Assembly: GCF_000027165.1 (NCBI RefSeq)
Contig: NC_013853.1
Coordinates: forward strand, 868,001-932,000
From: Streptococcus mitis B6
GTDB lineage: Bacteria; Bacillota; Bacilli; Lactobacillales; Streptococcaceae
Direction: 5' to 3'
Length of the DNA stretch: 64,000 nucleotides
Below, piece after piece: positions 40,475-50,445 of this stretch; position 1 is the first letter of the stretch, and every line of letters begins with the position of its first letter. The notes under the pieces are model-generated. The model did no database searches and had not been told where the DNA came from. It saw only the letters and a list, made by a program, of their open reading frames with translations. The translations under genes and the position numbers were made by a program.

Positions 40475-42698
40475 GAATATCCCCCTTCCCCTAATTTACC
40501 TGAGTTTTTTGTTACTTTGGTTTTATTACGCTATTTTCTCAGCATCCTATCTTGCTTTGTTGGGCTTTGTTTTTCTGCTAGTTTGTCTCTTTATTCAATT
40601 TCCTGGGAAATCAGCAGGCAAAGTTCTAGTGATTTGTGGAATCTTTGGATTTTGGTTTCTGTTTCAAAATTGGCAACAGAGTCAAGCAAGTCAAAATTTG
40701 GCGGATTCTGTTGAAAGGGTACGGATTCTGCCCGACACTATTAAGGTCAATGGTGATAGTCTGTCCTTTCGTGGCAAGGCTGATGGACGCATTTTCCAAG
40801 TCTATTATAAACTCCAGTCCGAGGAGGGGAAAGAAACCTTTCAAGCCTTAACAGACCTTCATGAGATAGGACTAGAAGGGAAGCTTTCTGAGCCAGAAGG
40901 GAAGAGAAATTTTGGTGGCTTTGACTACCAAGCCTATCTGAAGACTCAGGGAATTTACCAGACTCTCAATATCAAAAGAATCCAGTCACTTCAAAAGGTT
41001 GGCAGTTGGGATATAGGAGAAAATCTGTCCAGTTTACGTCGAAAGGCTGTGGTTTGGATTAAGACACATTTTCCAGACCCTATGCGCAATTACATGACAG
41101 GGCTTTTGCTAGGACATCTGGACACAGATTTTGAGGAGATGAATGAGCTTTATTCTAGTTTAGGAATTATCCACCTTTTTGCCTTGTCGGGTATGCAGGT
41201 AGGCTTTTTCATGGATGGATTTAAGAAACTTCTCTTGCGATTGGGCTTGACCCAAGAAAAGTTGAAATGGCTGACCTATCCCTTTTCCCTTATTTATGCA
41301 GGTCTGACAGGATTTTCAGCATCGGTTATTCGCAGTCTCTTACAAAAGTTACTGGCTCAACATGGTGTTAAGGGCTTGGATAATTTTGCCTTGACTGTGC
41401 TTGTCCTCTTTATTATCATGCCCAACTTTTTCCTGACTACAGGAGGAGTTTTGTCATGTGCTTATGCTTTTATCTTGACTATGACTAGCAAAGAAGGGGA
41501 GGGGTTTAAGGCTATTGCTAGAGAAAGTCTAGTCATTTCCTTAGGAATATTGCCCATTCTATCCTTCTATTTTGCAGAATTTCAACCTTGGTCCATCCTC
41601 TTGACCTTTGTCTTTTCCTTTCTATTTGACATGGTCCTCTTACCGCTCTTGTCTATCTTATTTGCCCTTTCCTTTCTCTATCCAGTCATTCAGCTGAATT
41701 TTATCTTTGAATGGTTGGAAGGGATTATTCGCTTGGTATCACAGGTGGCAAGTAGATCGCTTGTCTTTGGACAACCTAATGCGTGGCTTTTAATTTTATT
41801 GTTAATTTCCTTGGCTTTAGTCTATGATTTGAGAAAAAACATTAAAAGGCTAGCAGTGTTGAGCTTATTGATTACAGGTCTCTTTTTCCTGACCAAGTAT
41901 CCACTGGAAAATGAAATTACCATGCTGGATGTGGGGCAAGGCGAAAGTATTTTCCTACGGGATGTAACTGGTAAAACCATTCTCATAGATGTCGCTGGCA
42001 AGGCAGAATATAATAAGAAAATCGAAAAATGGCAAGAAAAGACGACGACCAGCAATGCCCAGCGAACCTTGATTCCCTATCTCAAAAGTCGAGGAGTAGC
42101 CAAGATTGACCAGCTGATTTTGACAAATATGGACAAGGAACATGTTGGAGATTTGTTGGAGGTGACCAAGGTTTTTCATGTCGGAGAGATTTTAGTGTCC
42201 AAAGGCAGTTTGAAACAGAAGGAATTTGTGACAGAACTACAGGCAACTCAAACCAAGGTGCGCAGTGTGACAGCAGGAGAGAACTTGCCAATTTTTGGAA
42301 GTCAGTTAGAAGTCTTATCTCCAAGGAAAATTGGAGATGGAGGTCATGAAGATTCTCTAGTTCTGTATGGGAAACTCTTGGATAAAAACTTTCTTTTCAC
42401 AGGAAATTTGGAGGAGAAAGGAGAGAAGGACTTGTTGAAGCAGTATCCTGACCTAGAAGTGGATGTTTTGAAAGCTGGTCAACATGGCTCTAAAAACTCA
42501 TCAAGTTCAGCCTTTCTAGAAAAACTCAAACCAGATTTTACTCTCATCTCAGTTGGAAAGAACAATCGAACGAAACTCCCCCATCAGGAAACCTTGACAC
42601 GACTGGAAACTATCAATAGCAAAGTTTACCGAACTGACCAGCAAGGAGCTATACGCTTTAAAGGTTGGAAAAATTGGAAAATCGAAAGTGTTCGATAG
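40458..42698 (+). CDS. comEC: ComEC, DNA uptake channel
   Basis: 746-residue polytopic protein that carries single-stranded DNA into the cell. It has an N-terminal TM pair and an OB-like region (about 50-190), then the Competence domain with multiple TM helices (about 200-470; LALSGMQVGFF is typical), and a C-terminal metallo-beta-lactamase-like domain beginning ITMLDVGQGESIFL. The MBL ligand set looks partial (no HxHxDH), as is common in ComEC. It begins inside comEA and is intact, so the competence machinery looks functional. Confidence 0.95.
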   Translation: MLQWIKNIPLPLIYLSFLLLWFYYAIFSASYLALLGFVFLLVCLFIQFPGKSAGKVLVICGIFGFWFLFQNWQQSQASQNLADSVERVRILPDTIKVNGDSLSFRGKADGRIFQVYYKLQSEEGKETFQALTDLHEIGLEGKLSEPEGKRNFGGFDYQAYLKTQGIYQTLNIKRIQSLQKVGSWDIGENLSSLRRKAVVWIKTHFPDPMRNYMTGLLLGHLDTDFEEMNELYSSLGIIHLFALSGMQVGFFMDGFKKLLLRLGLTQEKLKWLTYPFSLIYAGLTGFSASVIRSLLQKLLAQHGVKGLDNFALTVLVLFIIMPNFFLTTGGVLSCAYAFILTMTSKEGEGFKAIARESLVISLGILPILSFYFAEFQPWSILLTFVFSFLFDMVLLPLLSILFALSFLYPVIQLNFIFEWLEGIIRLVSQVASRSLVFGQPNAWLLILLLISLALVYDLRKNIKRLAVLSLLITGLFFLTKYPLENEITMLDVGQGESIFLRDVTGKTILIDVAGKAEYNKKIEKWQEKTTTSNAQRTLIPYLKSRGVAKIDQLILTNMDKEHVGDLLEVTKVFHVGEILVSKGSLKQKEFVTELQATQTKVRSVTAGENLPIFGSQLEVLSPRKIGDGGHEDSLVLYGKLLDKNFLFTGNLEEKGEKDLLKQYPDLEVDVLKAGQHGSKNSSSSAFLEKLKPDFTLISVGKNNRTKLPHQETLTRLETINSKVYRTDQQGAIRFKGWKNWKIESVR

Positions 42699-42741
42699 GA
42701 AGGATAAATATTATATATTAGTAAAATAAACTAAAAATCTG

Positions 42742-42770
42742 TTGCATAATAATGATAAAAACGATATAAT
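42742..42770 (+). promoter_or_regulatory. Consensus promoter of the small-ORF / ABC operon
   Basis: TTGCAT, exactly 17-bp spacer, TATAAT. The best sigma-A match in the region; transcription would start near 42777 and cover the small ORF and the ABC genes. Confidence 0.82.
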
Positions 42771-42839
42771 GAAAGCGTATTCAATATTAATGATATAAAA
42801 CTATTAAAAATTAGTAAAAATCGTTTAATTAGTTAGTTT

Positions 42840-43064
42840 ATGATTATTGGTTTTTTTCAGTCCAGTGTATCTGCTGTGAGCGTTCTTAAAACTTATAGGT
42901 ATGATTGGAATATCTACTATAAGTCTAGTATGAATTGCCAGAGATATAACTATATTAATCCCCTGTTATGGTATCGTTATGACAGCTATTCTGAGTATAA
43001 AGTTGGCGGAGGCTGGAAGTACAATCGTTATGAGGTACTAAACTACTCAAGTGGAGGCTATTAA
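42840..43064 (+). CDS. Small Tyr/Asn-rich protein of unknown function, possibly broken secreted peptide
   Basis: 74 residues, not recognised. The N-terminus MIIGFFQSSVSAVSVL looks like the back half of a Sec signal peptide. Read upstream in frame, the sequence gives NRLIS-stop-F before the Met, so a TAG at 42834 may have broken a longer leader. The body is rich in Tyr, Trp, Asn and Ser (YNYINPLLWYRYDSYSEYK). No ribosome site is seen before the ATG. It lies between a consensus promoter and an ABC exporter, so a secreted or bacteriocin-like peptide is one reading; this is weakly supported. Confidence 0.4.
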   Translation: MIIGFFQSSVSAVSVLKTYRYDWNIYYKSSMNCQRYNYINPLLWYRYDSYSEYKVGGGWKYNRYEVLNYSSGGY

Positions 43065-43096
43065 TCCCTAAAGAGTGATAAAAAGGAGGGTTAGGT

Positions 43097-43684
43097 ATGT
43101 TGCAACTTACTCATGTGACCTTAAAAACGCGACAAGTCATCTTACAAGATGTTGATTTTACATTTGAAAAGGGTAGGATTTATGGTATTCTTGCTATCAA
43201 TGGCTCTGGAAAGACGACACTGTTCCGCGCCATTAGCAATTTAATTCCTATAAGTAGTGGAAATATTGTAGCCCCTCCTTCTTTATTTTATTATGAAAGC
43301 ATTGAATGGCTGGATGGAAACTTAAGTGGGATGGACTATCTTCGCCTGATCAAGAACATCTGGAAGTCAGGGCTGAACTTGGGGAATGAAATTACCTATT
43401 GGGAAATGTCGGACTATATCAGCCTTCCCATTCGTAAGTATTCCTTAGGCATGAAGCAACGCTTGGTGATTGCCATGTACTTCCTCAGTCAGGCGAAATG
43501 CTGGCTTATGGATGAGATTACAAATGGCTTAGATGAGTATTATCGACAGAAGTTTTTTGATAGGCTAGCAAAAATCGATAGACAAGAACAGCTGGTTCTT
43601 TTAAGTTCCCACTATAAGGAAGAGTTGCTTGATGTCTGCGATAGAGTAGTAACCATTCATCGGGGAAAGATAGAAGAGGTTTAG
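43097..43684 (+). CDS. ABC transporter ATP-binding protein
   Basis: 195-residue ATPase, short for the family. Walker A is AINGSGKTT with Ala at the usual first Gly; the signature is YSLGMKQRL, Walker B WLMDEITNGLD, and the H-loop SSHYKEE. A GGAGGG site precedes the ATG. It pairs with the membrane protein 3 bp downstream to form an ABC-2-type exporter; the cargo is unknown. It is downstream of the small ORF and its promoter. Confidence 0.88.
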   Translation: MLQLTHVTLKTRQVILQDVDFTFEKGRIYGILAINGSGKTTLFRAISNLIPISSGNIVAPPSLFYYESIEWLDGNLSGMDYLRLIKNIWKSGLNLGNEITYWEMSDYISLPIRKYSLGMKQRLVIAMYFLSQAKCWLMDEITNGLDEYYRQKFFDRLAKIDRQEQLVLLSSHYKEELLDVCDRVVTIHRGKIEEV

Positions 43685-43687
43685 TTT

Positions 43688-44872
43688 ATGAAAGATGTTG
43701 GTCTATTTTTATTAAAAAAAGTTTTCAAAAGTCGCTTAAACTGGATTATCTTAGTTTTATTTGTTTCAACTCTTGGTATTAGCTTTTATTTCAATAGTCG
43801 GACTGCAAACTATGTCAGCTTGGAGAACAGGTTGGAAACTCGTACTGCAGCCAACGAGAGAGCTATCAATGAAAATGAAGAGAAGCTCTCCCAAATGTCT
43901 GACACCAGCACGGAGGAATACCAGTTTGCTAAAGAAAATTTAGACTTGCAAAAAAATCTTTTGACGCAAAAGAAAGAAATTCTGACTTTATTAAAAGAAG
44001 GACGCTGGGAAGAAGCCTACTATTTGCAGTGGCAAGCTGAGGAAAAGAGTTATGAAACTGTATCAAATGACCCAACTTCTAGCTCGGACTTAAAAATAGC
44101 GGTTGACCGCGAACGAAAGACTTACCAAGCCCTGTATCCCTTGAACATAAAAGCCCACGATTTAGATTATCCGACCCACGGGATTGATCAGATTGTTTGG
44201 ATTTTAGAGGCTATCATCCCAAGCTTGTTTGTGATTGCGATTATTTTTATGCTGACACAACTTTTTGCAGAAAGATATCAAAATCATCTGGACACAGCTC
44301 AGTTATATCCTTTTTCAAAAGTGGCATTTGCCATGTCTTCTCTTGGAGTTGGGGTGAGCTATGTAACTGTGCTGTTTATTGGAATCTGTGGTTTTTCTTT
44401 CCTAGTGGGAAGTCTGATAAGTGGTTTTGGACAGTTAGATTATCCCTACCCGATTTATAGCTTAGTGAATCAAGAGGTAACTATTGGAAAAATACAAGAT
44501 GTGTTATTTCCTGGCTTGTTACTAGCTTTCTTAGCTTTTGTCATCATTGTGGAAGTAGTGTACTTGATTGCTTACTTTTTCAAGCAAAAAATGCCTGTCC
44601 TCTTTCTGTCACTTATTGGGATTGTTGGCTTATTGTTTGGTATTCAAACAATTCAGCCTCTTCAAAAGATTGCACATCTGATTCCCTTTACTTACTTGCG
44701 TTCAGTGGAGATTTTATCTGGAAGATTACCTAAGCAAATTGATAACGTCAATCTAAATTGGGACATGGGGCTAGTTTTACTTCCTTGCCTGATTATCCTT
44801 TTGTTAGTGGGGATTCTATTTATCGAAAGATGGGGAAGTTCACATAAAAAAGAATTTTTTAATAGATCCTAG
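43688..44872 (+). CDS. ABC-2-type membrane permease
   Basis: 394-residue membrane protein. The first TM segment is at about residues 18-35. A long extracellular helical stretch (about 45-150) follows, then five further TM segments between about 170 and 385. This layout is common in peptide/bacteriocin-type ABC-2 permeases. Partner of the preceding ATPase; followed by a terminator. Confidence 0.8.
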   Translation: MKDVGLFLLKKVFKSRLNWIILVLFVSTLGISFYFNSRTANYVSLENRLETRTAANERAINENEEKLSQMSDTSTEEYQFAKENLDLQKNLLTQKKEILTLLKEGRWEEAYYLQWQAEEKSYETVSNDPTSSSDLKIAVDRERKTYQALYPLNIKAHDLDYPTHGIDQIVWILEAIIPSLFVIAIIFMLTQLFAERYQNHLDTAQLYPFSKVAFAMSSLGVGVSYVTVLFIGICGFSFLVGSLISGFGQLDYPYPIYSLVNQEVTIGKIQDVLFPGLLLAFLAFVIIVEVVYLIAYFFKQKMPVLFLSLIGIVGLLFGIQTIQPLQKIAHLIPFTYLRSVEILSGRLPKQIDNVNLNWDMGLVLLPCLIILLLVGILFIERWGSSHKKEFFNRS

Positions 44873-44906
44873 CTTTCCTATAGGGAAAATAAGTAAAAAC
44901 TAACAT

Positions 44907-44937
44907 AGAGAGGGAATCAACTTGATTCTCTCTTTTT
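44907..44937 (+). terminator. Terminator after the ABC operon
   Basis: AGAGAGGGAATCAA facing TTGATTCTCTCT, then TTTTT. Confidence 0.82.
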
Positions 44938-44995
44938 GATTAGGAAATCAAGGCAAAATACAAACACAAACTTTTCAAAAAAATAACTTTTTATC

Positions 44996-45024
44996 TTGAC
45001 AAGAGCTAGAAAACTTGGTATCAT
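44996..45024 (+). promoter_or_regulatory. Promoter of infC-rpmI-rplT
   Basis: TTGACA (perfect), 17-bp spacer, TATCAT. Start of transcription near 45031. Confidence 0.85.
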
Positions 45025-45030
45025 ATAAAA

Positions 45031-45174
45031 GTTGAGAAAAGCAGAAGTGAGAGCTTCTCGCCTTGTGACATTAAGTTGCCTGGCCCTACGGATGAAAAGT
45101 TTCTAAGAAACGCTATCATAACGTGCGGGCTTGTATTATTACGAGTCCGTTATTGTTTTTCTCTAATAAAACAA
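45031..45174 (+). ncRNA. Structured leader of infC-rpmI-rplT (L20-leader type)
   Basis: About 145 nt untranslated. It holds hairpins such as AGAAGTGAGAGCTTCTC and CGGGCTTGTATTATTACGAG. Position before infC-rpmI-rplT and the structure fit a Firmicute L20 leader, which would give autoregulation by ribosomal protein L20. The class is inferred from context. Confidence 0.65.
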
Positions 45175-45188
45175 AAGAGGTGAAAACC

Positions 45189-45710
45189 ATAGCAAAGCAA
45201 GACTTATTCATCAATGATGAGATTCGTGTACGTGAAGTTCGCTTGATTGGTCTTGAAGGAGAACAGCTAGGCATCAAGCCACTCAGTGAAGCGCAAGCTT
45301 TGGCTGATAACGCTAATGTTGACCTAGTATTGATTCAACCCCAAGCCAAACCGCCTGTTGCAAAAATTATGGACTACGGTAAGTTCAAATTTGAGTACCA
45401 GAAGAAGCAAAAAGAACAACGTAAAAAACAAAGTGTTGTTACTGTGAAAGAAGTTCGTCTAAGTCCAACTATTGACAAGGGTGACTTTGATACAAAACTT
45501 CGCAATGCACGCAAATTCCTTGAAAAAGGAAATAAAGTTAAGGTATCTATTCGCTTTAAGGGTCGTATGATTACCCATAAAGAGATTGGTGCAAAAGTTT
45601 TAGCCGAGTTTGCTGAAGCAACTCAAGATATTGCCATCATCGAACAACGTGCTAAAATGGATGGACGTCAAATGTTCATGCAATTGGCGCCAGCGACTGA
45701 CAAAAAATAA
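45189..45710 (+). CDS. infC: Translation initiation factor IF-3 (probable AUA start)
   Basis: IF-3 of about 173 residues: N-domain ([17 protein letters not shown]), lysine-rich linker ([19 protein letters not shown]) and C-domain ([18 protein letters not shown]). No ATG exists near the N-terminus. The strong site AAGAGGTGA at 45175-45183 is spaced 5 nt from ATA at 45189, giving MAKQDLFIN. Non-AUG starts are a known feature of infC and allow IF-3 to limit its own translation. A TTG at 45153 or GTG at 45180 would give longer forms but lack good sites. First gene of infC-rpmI-rplT. Confidence 0.93.
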
Positions 45711-45742
45711 TTGTCAGAAAGTTAAATAAAGGAGAAAAAATC

Positions 45743-45943
45743 ATGCCAAAACAAAAAACACACCGCGCATCAGCTAAACGTTTCAAACGTACAGGTTCTG
45801 GTGGACTTAAACGTTTTCGTGCTTACACTTCTCACCGTTTCCACGGAAAAACTAAGAAACAACGTCGTCATCTTCGTAAAGCATCTATGGTGCATTCAGG
45901 AGATTACAAACGTATCAAAGCAATGCTTACTCGCTTGAAATAA
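45743..45943 (+). CDS. rpmI: 50S ribosomal protein L35
   Basis: 66-residue, very basic L35 ([20 protein letters not shown] ... [17 protein letters not shown]). AAGGAGA precedes the ATG. Middle gene of infC-rpmI-rplT. Confidence 0.98.
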   Translation: MPKQKTHRASAKRFKRTGSGGLKRFRAYTSHRFHGKTKKQRRHLRKASMVHSGDYKRIKAMLTRLK

Positions 45944-45994
45944 TAGCTTGACTGTAAGTAAACAATTCTAGGAAATATTTGGAGGAAATAAAAC

Positions 45995-46354
45995 ATGGCA
46001 CGTGTTAAAGGTGGCGTTGTATCACGCAAACGTCGTAAACGTATTCTTAAATTAGCAAAAGGTTACTATGGAGCTAAACACATCTTGTTCCGTACTGCAA
46101 AAGAACAAGTAATGAACTCTTACTACTATGCATACCGTGACCGTCGTCAGAAAAAACGTGACTTCCGCAAACTGTGGATCACTCGTATCAACGCGGCAGC
46201 TCGTATGAACGGACTTTCATACTCACAATTGATGCATGGTTTGAAATTGGCTGAGATCGAAGTTAACCGTAAAATGCTTGCTGACTTGGCTGTTAACGAT
46301 GCAGCAGCTTTCACAGCTCTTGCAGATGCAGCTAAAGCAAAACTTGGTAAATAA
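45995..46354 (+). CDS. rplT: 50S ribosomal protein L20
   Basis: 119-residue L20 ([20 protein letters not shown] ... [20 protein letters not shown]), basic and helical. Early-assembly 23S-binding protein and likely repressor of the operon through its leader. TTGGAGG precedes the ATG. Confidence 0.98.
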   Translation: MARVKGGVVSRKRRKRILKLAKGYYGAKHILFRTAKEQVMNSYYYAYRDRRQKKRDFRKLWITRINAAARMNGLSYSQLMHGLKLAEIEVNRKMLADLAVNDAAAFTALADAAKAKLGK

Positions 46355-46362
46355 TAACAGAT

Positions 46363-46393
46363 AAGACTGGAACAGGATTGTACCAGTCTTTTT
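46363..46393 (+). terminator. Terminator after rplT
   Basis: AAGACTGG, 12-nt loop, CCAGTCTT, TTT. Confidence 0.82.
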
Positions 46394-46412
46394 AAAAATA
46401 AAGGAGAAAAAT

Positions 46413-46793
46413 ATGGCTTCAAAAATGCTACATACTTGCTTGCGAGTAGAAAATCTTGAAAAATCAATTGCATTTTATCAAGATGCTTTTGGATTTAAAG
46501 AATTGCGTCGCAGAGATTTTCCAGACCATGCCTTCACGATTGTCTATCTAGGTCTTGAGGGTGATGACTATGAGTTGGAGTTGACTTATAACTACGATCA
46601 CGGTCCGTATGTGGTTGGAGATGGCTTTGCCCATATCGCCCTCAGTACACCTGATCTTGAGGCACTTCATCAAGAGCATAGTGCAAAAGGATATGAAGTG
46701 ACTGAGCCAAATGGTCTACCAGGAACTGCACCTAACTATTACTTTGTCAAAGACCCTGATGGCTACAAGGTTGAAGTCATTCGTGAAAAATAA
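46413..46793 (+). CDS. gloA: Glyoxalase I / VOC-family metalloenzyme
   Basis: 126-residue VOC-fold protein like lactoylglutathione lyase. It has MLHTCLRVENLEKSIAFYQD with the first metal His, ELELTYNYD, GFAHIALSTPDL with the second His, and KDPDGYKVEVI with the C-terminal Glu. It detoxifies methylglyoxal or a related substrate by family. AAGGAG precedes the ATG. IS copy 3 is inserted 1 bp past its stop codon; the 13-bp target duplication includes its last two codons and stop, so the protein is intact. Confidence 0.9.
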   Translation: MASKMLHTCLRVENLEKSIAFYQDAFGFKELRRRDFPDHAFTIVYLGLEGDDYELELTYNYDHGPYVVGDGFAHIALSTPDLEALHQEHSAKGYEVTEPNGLPGTAPNYYFVKDPDGYKVEVIREK

Positions 46794-46794
46794 T

Positions 46795-48337
46795 GGTAAC
46801 TTCTAAAACTAACTTCCAGTTTCCCACAACCTAGCTTTTAGTATGAGAAAAACGCGTGAAATCAGTGGAAATCCGTCTTAGACTAACTTCCACTGGTTTT
46901 CTTTTTCTTGATATATAAGGGTTCAAAAGCGAAAAGACTCAGAAAAAAGTGCACGACAAATAGCCCTAAAACAGAGTCGTCTTAGAGTAAATTCCAGTTG
47001 CTAGCGTTTAGTGTGAGACTTTTCGATGGTGATAAGATGTGTAGTTAGAGGGGAAAATTCCCTTTATTTCAATAAATCAGGTGATAGGTGTGTGTCTTCT
47101 GGTTTGACAAATTGGCAACCCAGAAGAGCAGCGATGTCCTCGCCAAAGGTGAAGGTGAAGATGTCGTAAGCAGATTTTCCTTGAAACTCTTCTCGTTTCA
47201 AGGAATTGACATGGGAAATGACTAGATTGACGTCTTTCTGAGTCAGCTGGTCAAAGGAAGTGCCCTTGGGAAGAATGGCTCGCAAAACCGTATGGTTCTT
47301 CTCAATCCGCCCCTTCTGGTCAGGACGGCTAGGGTCGCAGAAGTAGAGGTGAGACTTCCCATCAATGTCTCGCTCAAGCTCCTCCACATAGGCGAACTCA
47401 GATCCGTTGTCTGTGAGAATGACAGGGAACAGCTGATGGAACGCACACCCTCCGTCCATGACTCTTTCTTTCAAAGCTGCGAATTTAGTGGCGACCTCCA
47501 GAGCGGTCTTGTTGTTCAAAAGCAGGGCGAAGAGGAAGTTGCAGAAGGAAACGTTGAAGGTGAGCAGTAGCTTTCCACCAGGTCTGCCGATGACCGTGTC
47601 CATTTCCAACCATTTGAAGAAATCATCTGTTTCTCGTAACTCTTGGAAATCTTGATAGGTCCGCCCAATTTTCAGCTCTTTAGGAATAGCTACTTTTCTG
47701 GATTTTCTGCGTTCCTTGAACGTGACCATCCGAGGGAAATCAATGGGCTTGGCTGTCAGATAGCCCAGCTTGGCATGCCGATACACCGTAGCTTTCGACA
47801 CAGGTAGGTTATGTGTCTGAATGATATGGTAGATGCTTTGTTTCTTCTGGATGCCTTGGGTTAAGACCTTGTCCATCTGATAAAAACTTTCCTTGTTTAG
47901 GGGAATTCCCTGTCTGGATTCCCTCAACATAGTCTCGTACTGCTCCTGTGCCTTTTTCGCGTAGTAAAGATAGCGGTTAAACCCACAATCCGTCCTCTTT
48001 TTTGGACAGTTGTTACAGACATAAGGAGCTTTTTTGAGAAGAGGGCAATCCGTGCAATCAGATTTGACGGATGTTGGATGCATGATGCGATTGCGCTTGA
48101 TTTCCTTTGAAATCGTTGACGGGTCTTTCCCCATCTTCTCAGCGATGGAACGGAAAGTCTCCTGTTGGCTGATTCCAGTTTGGATGTCAATACGGTCTTC
48201 TAGAGTGAGATGTTTTTGTTTTTTCGTCATGAGGTACCTCCTCACGAAAAGTCTCAGACTTAATTCTAGCATAATTCATCGTCTGAGACTAACTTCCAGT
48301 TTTGGGAGAGAGATGGAAGTTACTTTGAGAAGTTACG
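46795..48337 (-). mobile_element. IS30-family insertion sequence, copy 3 (1543 bp)
   Basis: Same length, ends and orientation as copies 1 and 2. Flanked by the perfect 13-bp direct repeat CGTGAAAAATAAT at 46782-46794 and 48338-48350. More diverged than the other two (several silent and coding changes). It separates gloA from the hairpin at 48359. Confidence 0.95.
47064..48230 (-). CDS. IS30-family transposase (copy 3)
   Basis: 388 residues, intact. Differences from copy 1 include N for D in LLLNNKTAL, C for Y in DGGCAFHQ, V for I in DKVLTQG and I for V in YDIFTF. The DDE motifs are unchanged. The AGGAGG site fixes the start at 48230. The extra changes suggest an older or separately acquired copy. 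Confidence 0.95.
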   Translation of the reverse strand: MTKKQKHLTLEDRIDIQTGISQQETFRSIAEKMGKDPSTISKEIKRNRIMHPTSVKSDCTDCPLLKKAPYVCNNCPKKRTDCGFNRYLYYAKKAQEQYETMLRESRQGIPLNKESFYQMDKVLTQGIQKKQSIYHIIQTHNLPVSKATVYRHAKLGYLTAKPIDFPRMVTFKERRKSRKVAIPKELKIGRTYQDFQELRETDDFFKWLEMDTVIGRPGGKLLLTFNVSFCNFLFALLLNNKTALEVATKFAALKERVMDGGCAFHQLFPVILTDNGSEFAYVEELERDIDGKSHLYFCDPSRPDQKGRIEKNHTVLRAILPKGTSFDQLTQKDVNLVISHVNSLKREEFQGKSAYDIFTFTFGEDIAALLGCQFVKPEDTHLSPDLLK

Positions 48338-48358
48338 CGTGAAAAATAATCTCGTGAG

Positions 48359-48396
48359 GTCAAGTAGAATGTTCGTTTTCTACTTGACTTTTTTTT
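48359..48396 (+). terminator. Terminator stranded downstream of IS copy 3
   Basis: GTCAAGTAGAA, 8-nt loop, TTCTACTTGAC, then eight T. It presumably served gloA before the IS insertion. Its right arm overlaps the -35 of the pyrK promoter. Confidence 0.88.
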
Positions 48397-48413
48397 GCTG
48401 AAAGGAGTATACT
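48384..48413 (+). promoter_or_regulatory. Promoter of pyrK-pyrDB
   Basis: TTGACT, 18-bp spacer, TATACT. The -35 lies inside the right arm of the upstream terminator. Confidence 0.75.
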
Positions 48414-48426
48414 AGTAAAAATTTAA

Positions 48427-48562
48427 CCTTTAAGGGGAGTCCAGAGAGACTCACAAGGTGTCAGATAAAAGAATAGTACAATTTTCTAGAGGAGACTTTT
48501 TGAGTGTGCTCTCTTGTCTTGTACGATTTTAACTGAGGCCTTGCACTAGCAAGGTCTTTTCT
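48427..48562 (+). promoter_or_regulatory. PyrR-dependent transcription attenuator
   Basis: The PyrR-binding hairpin is at 48427-48458: CCTTTAAGGGGAGTCCAGAG followed by AGACTCACAAGG, containing the consensus AGTCCAGAGAG loop. A terminator, GGCCTTGC / GCAAGGTC then TTTTC, is at 48537-48562. An antiterminator must lie between. It predicts repression of pyrK-pyrDB when UMP/UTP is high. Confidence 0.88.
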
Positions 48563-48598
48563 TTGTCTGGTTCCCTTAAAATTTAAGGAGGAAAAGTC

Positions 48599-50348
<1,750 letters not shown>

Positions 50349-50407
50349 ACTGCAATCAATCTGTTCTTGATTTTTTATCAGTTTGTAATGTTGATTATAG
50401 AGAATTT

Positions 50408-50416
50408 TGATAGAAT
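50408..50416 (+). promoter_or_regulatory. Extended -10 promoter of lytB
   Basis: TGATAGAAT, 29 nt before the lytB ATG. No good -35 at normal spacing. Confidence 0.5.
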
Positions 50417-50445
50417 AAAATGGAAAGAACAGAGGAAGAAAGTTT

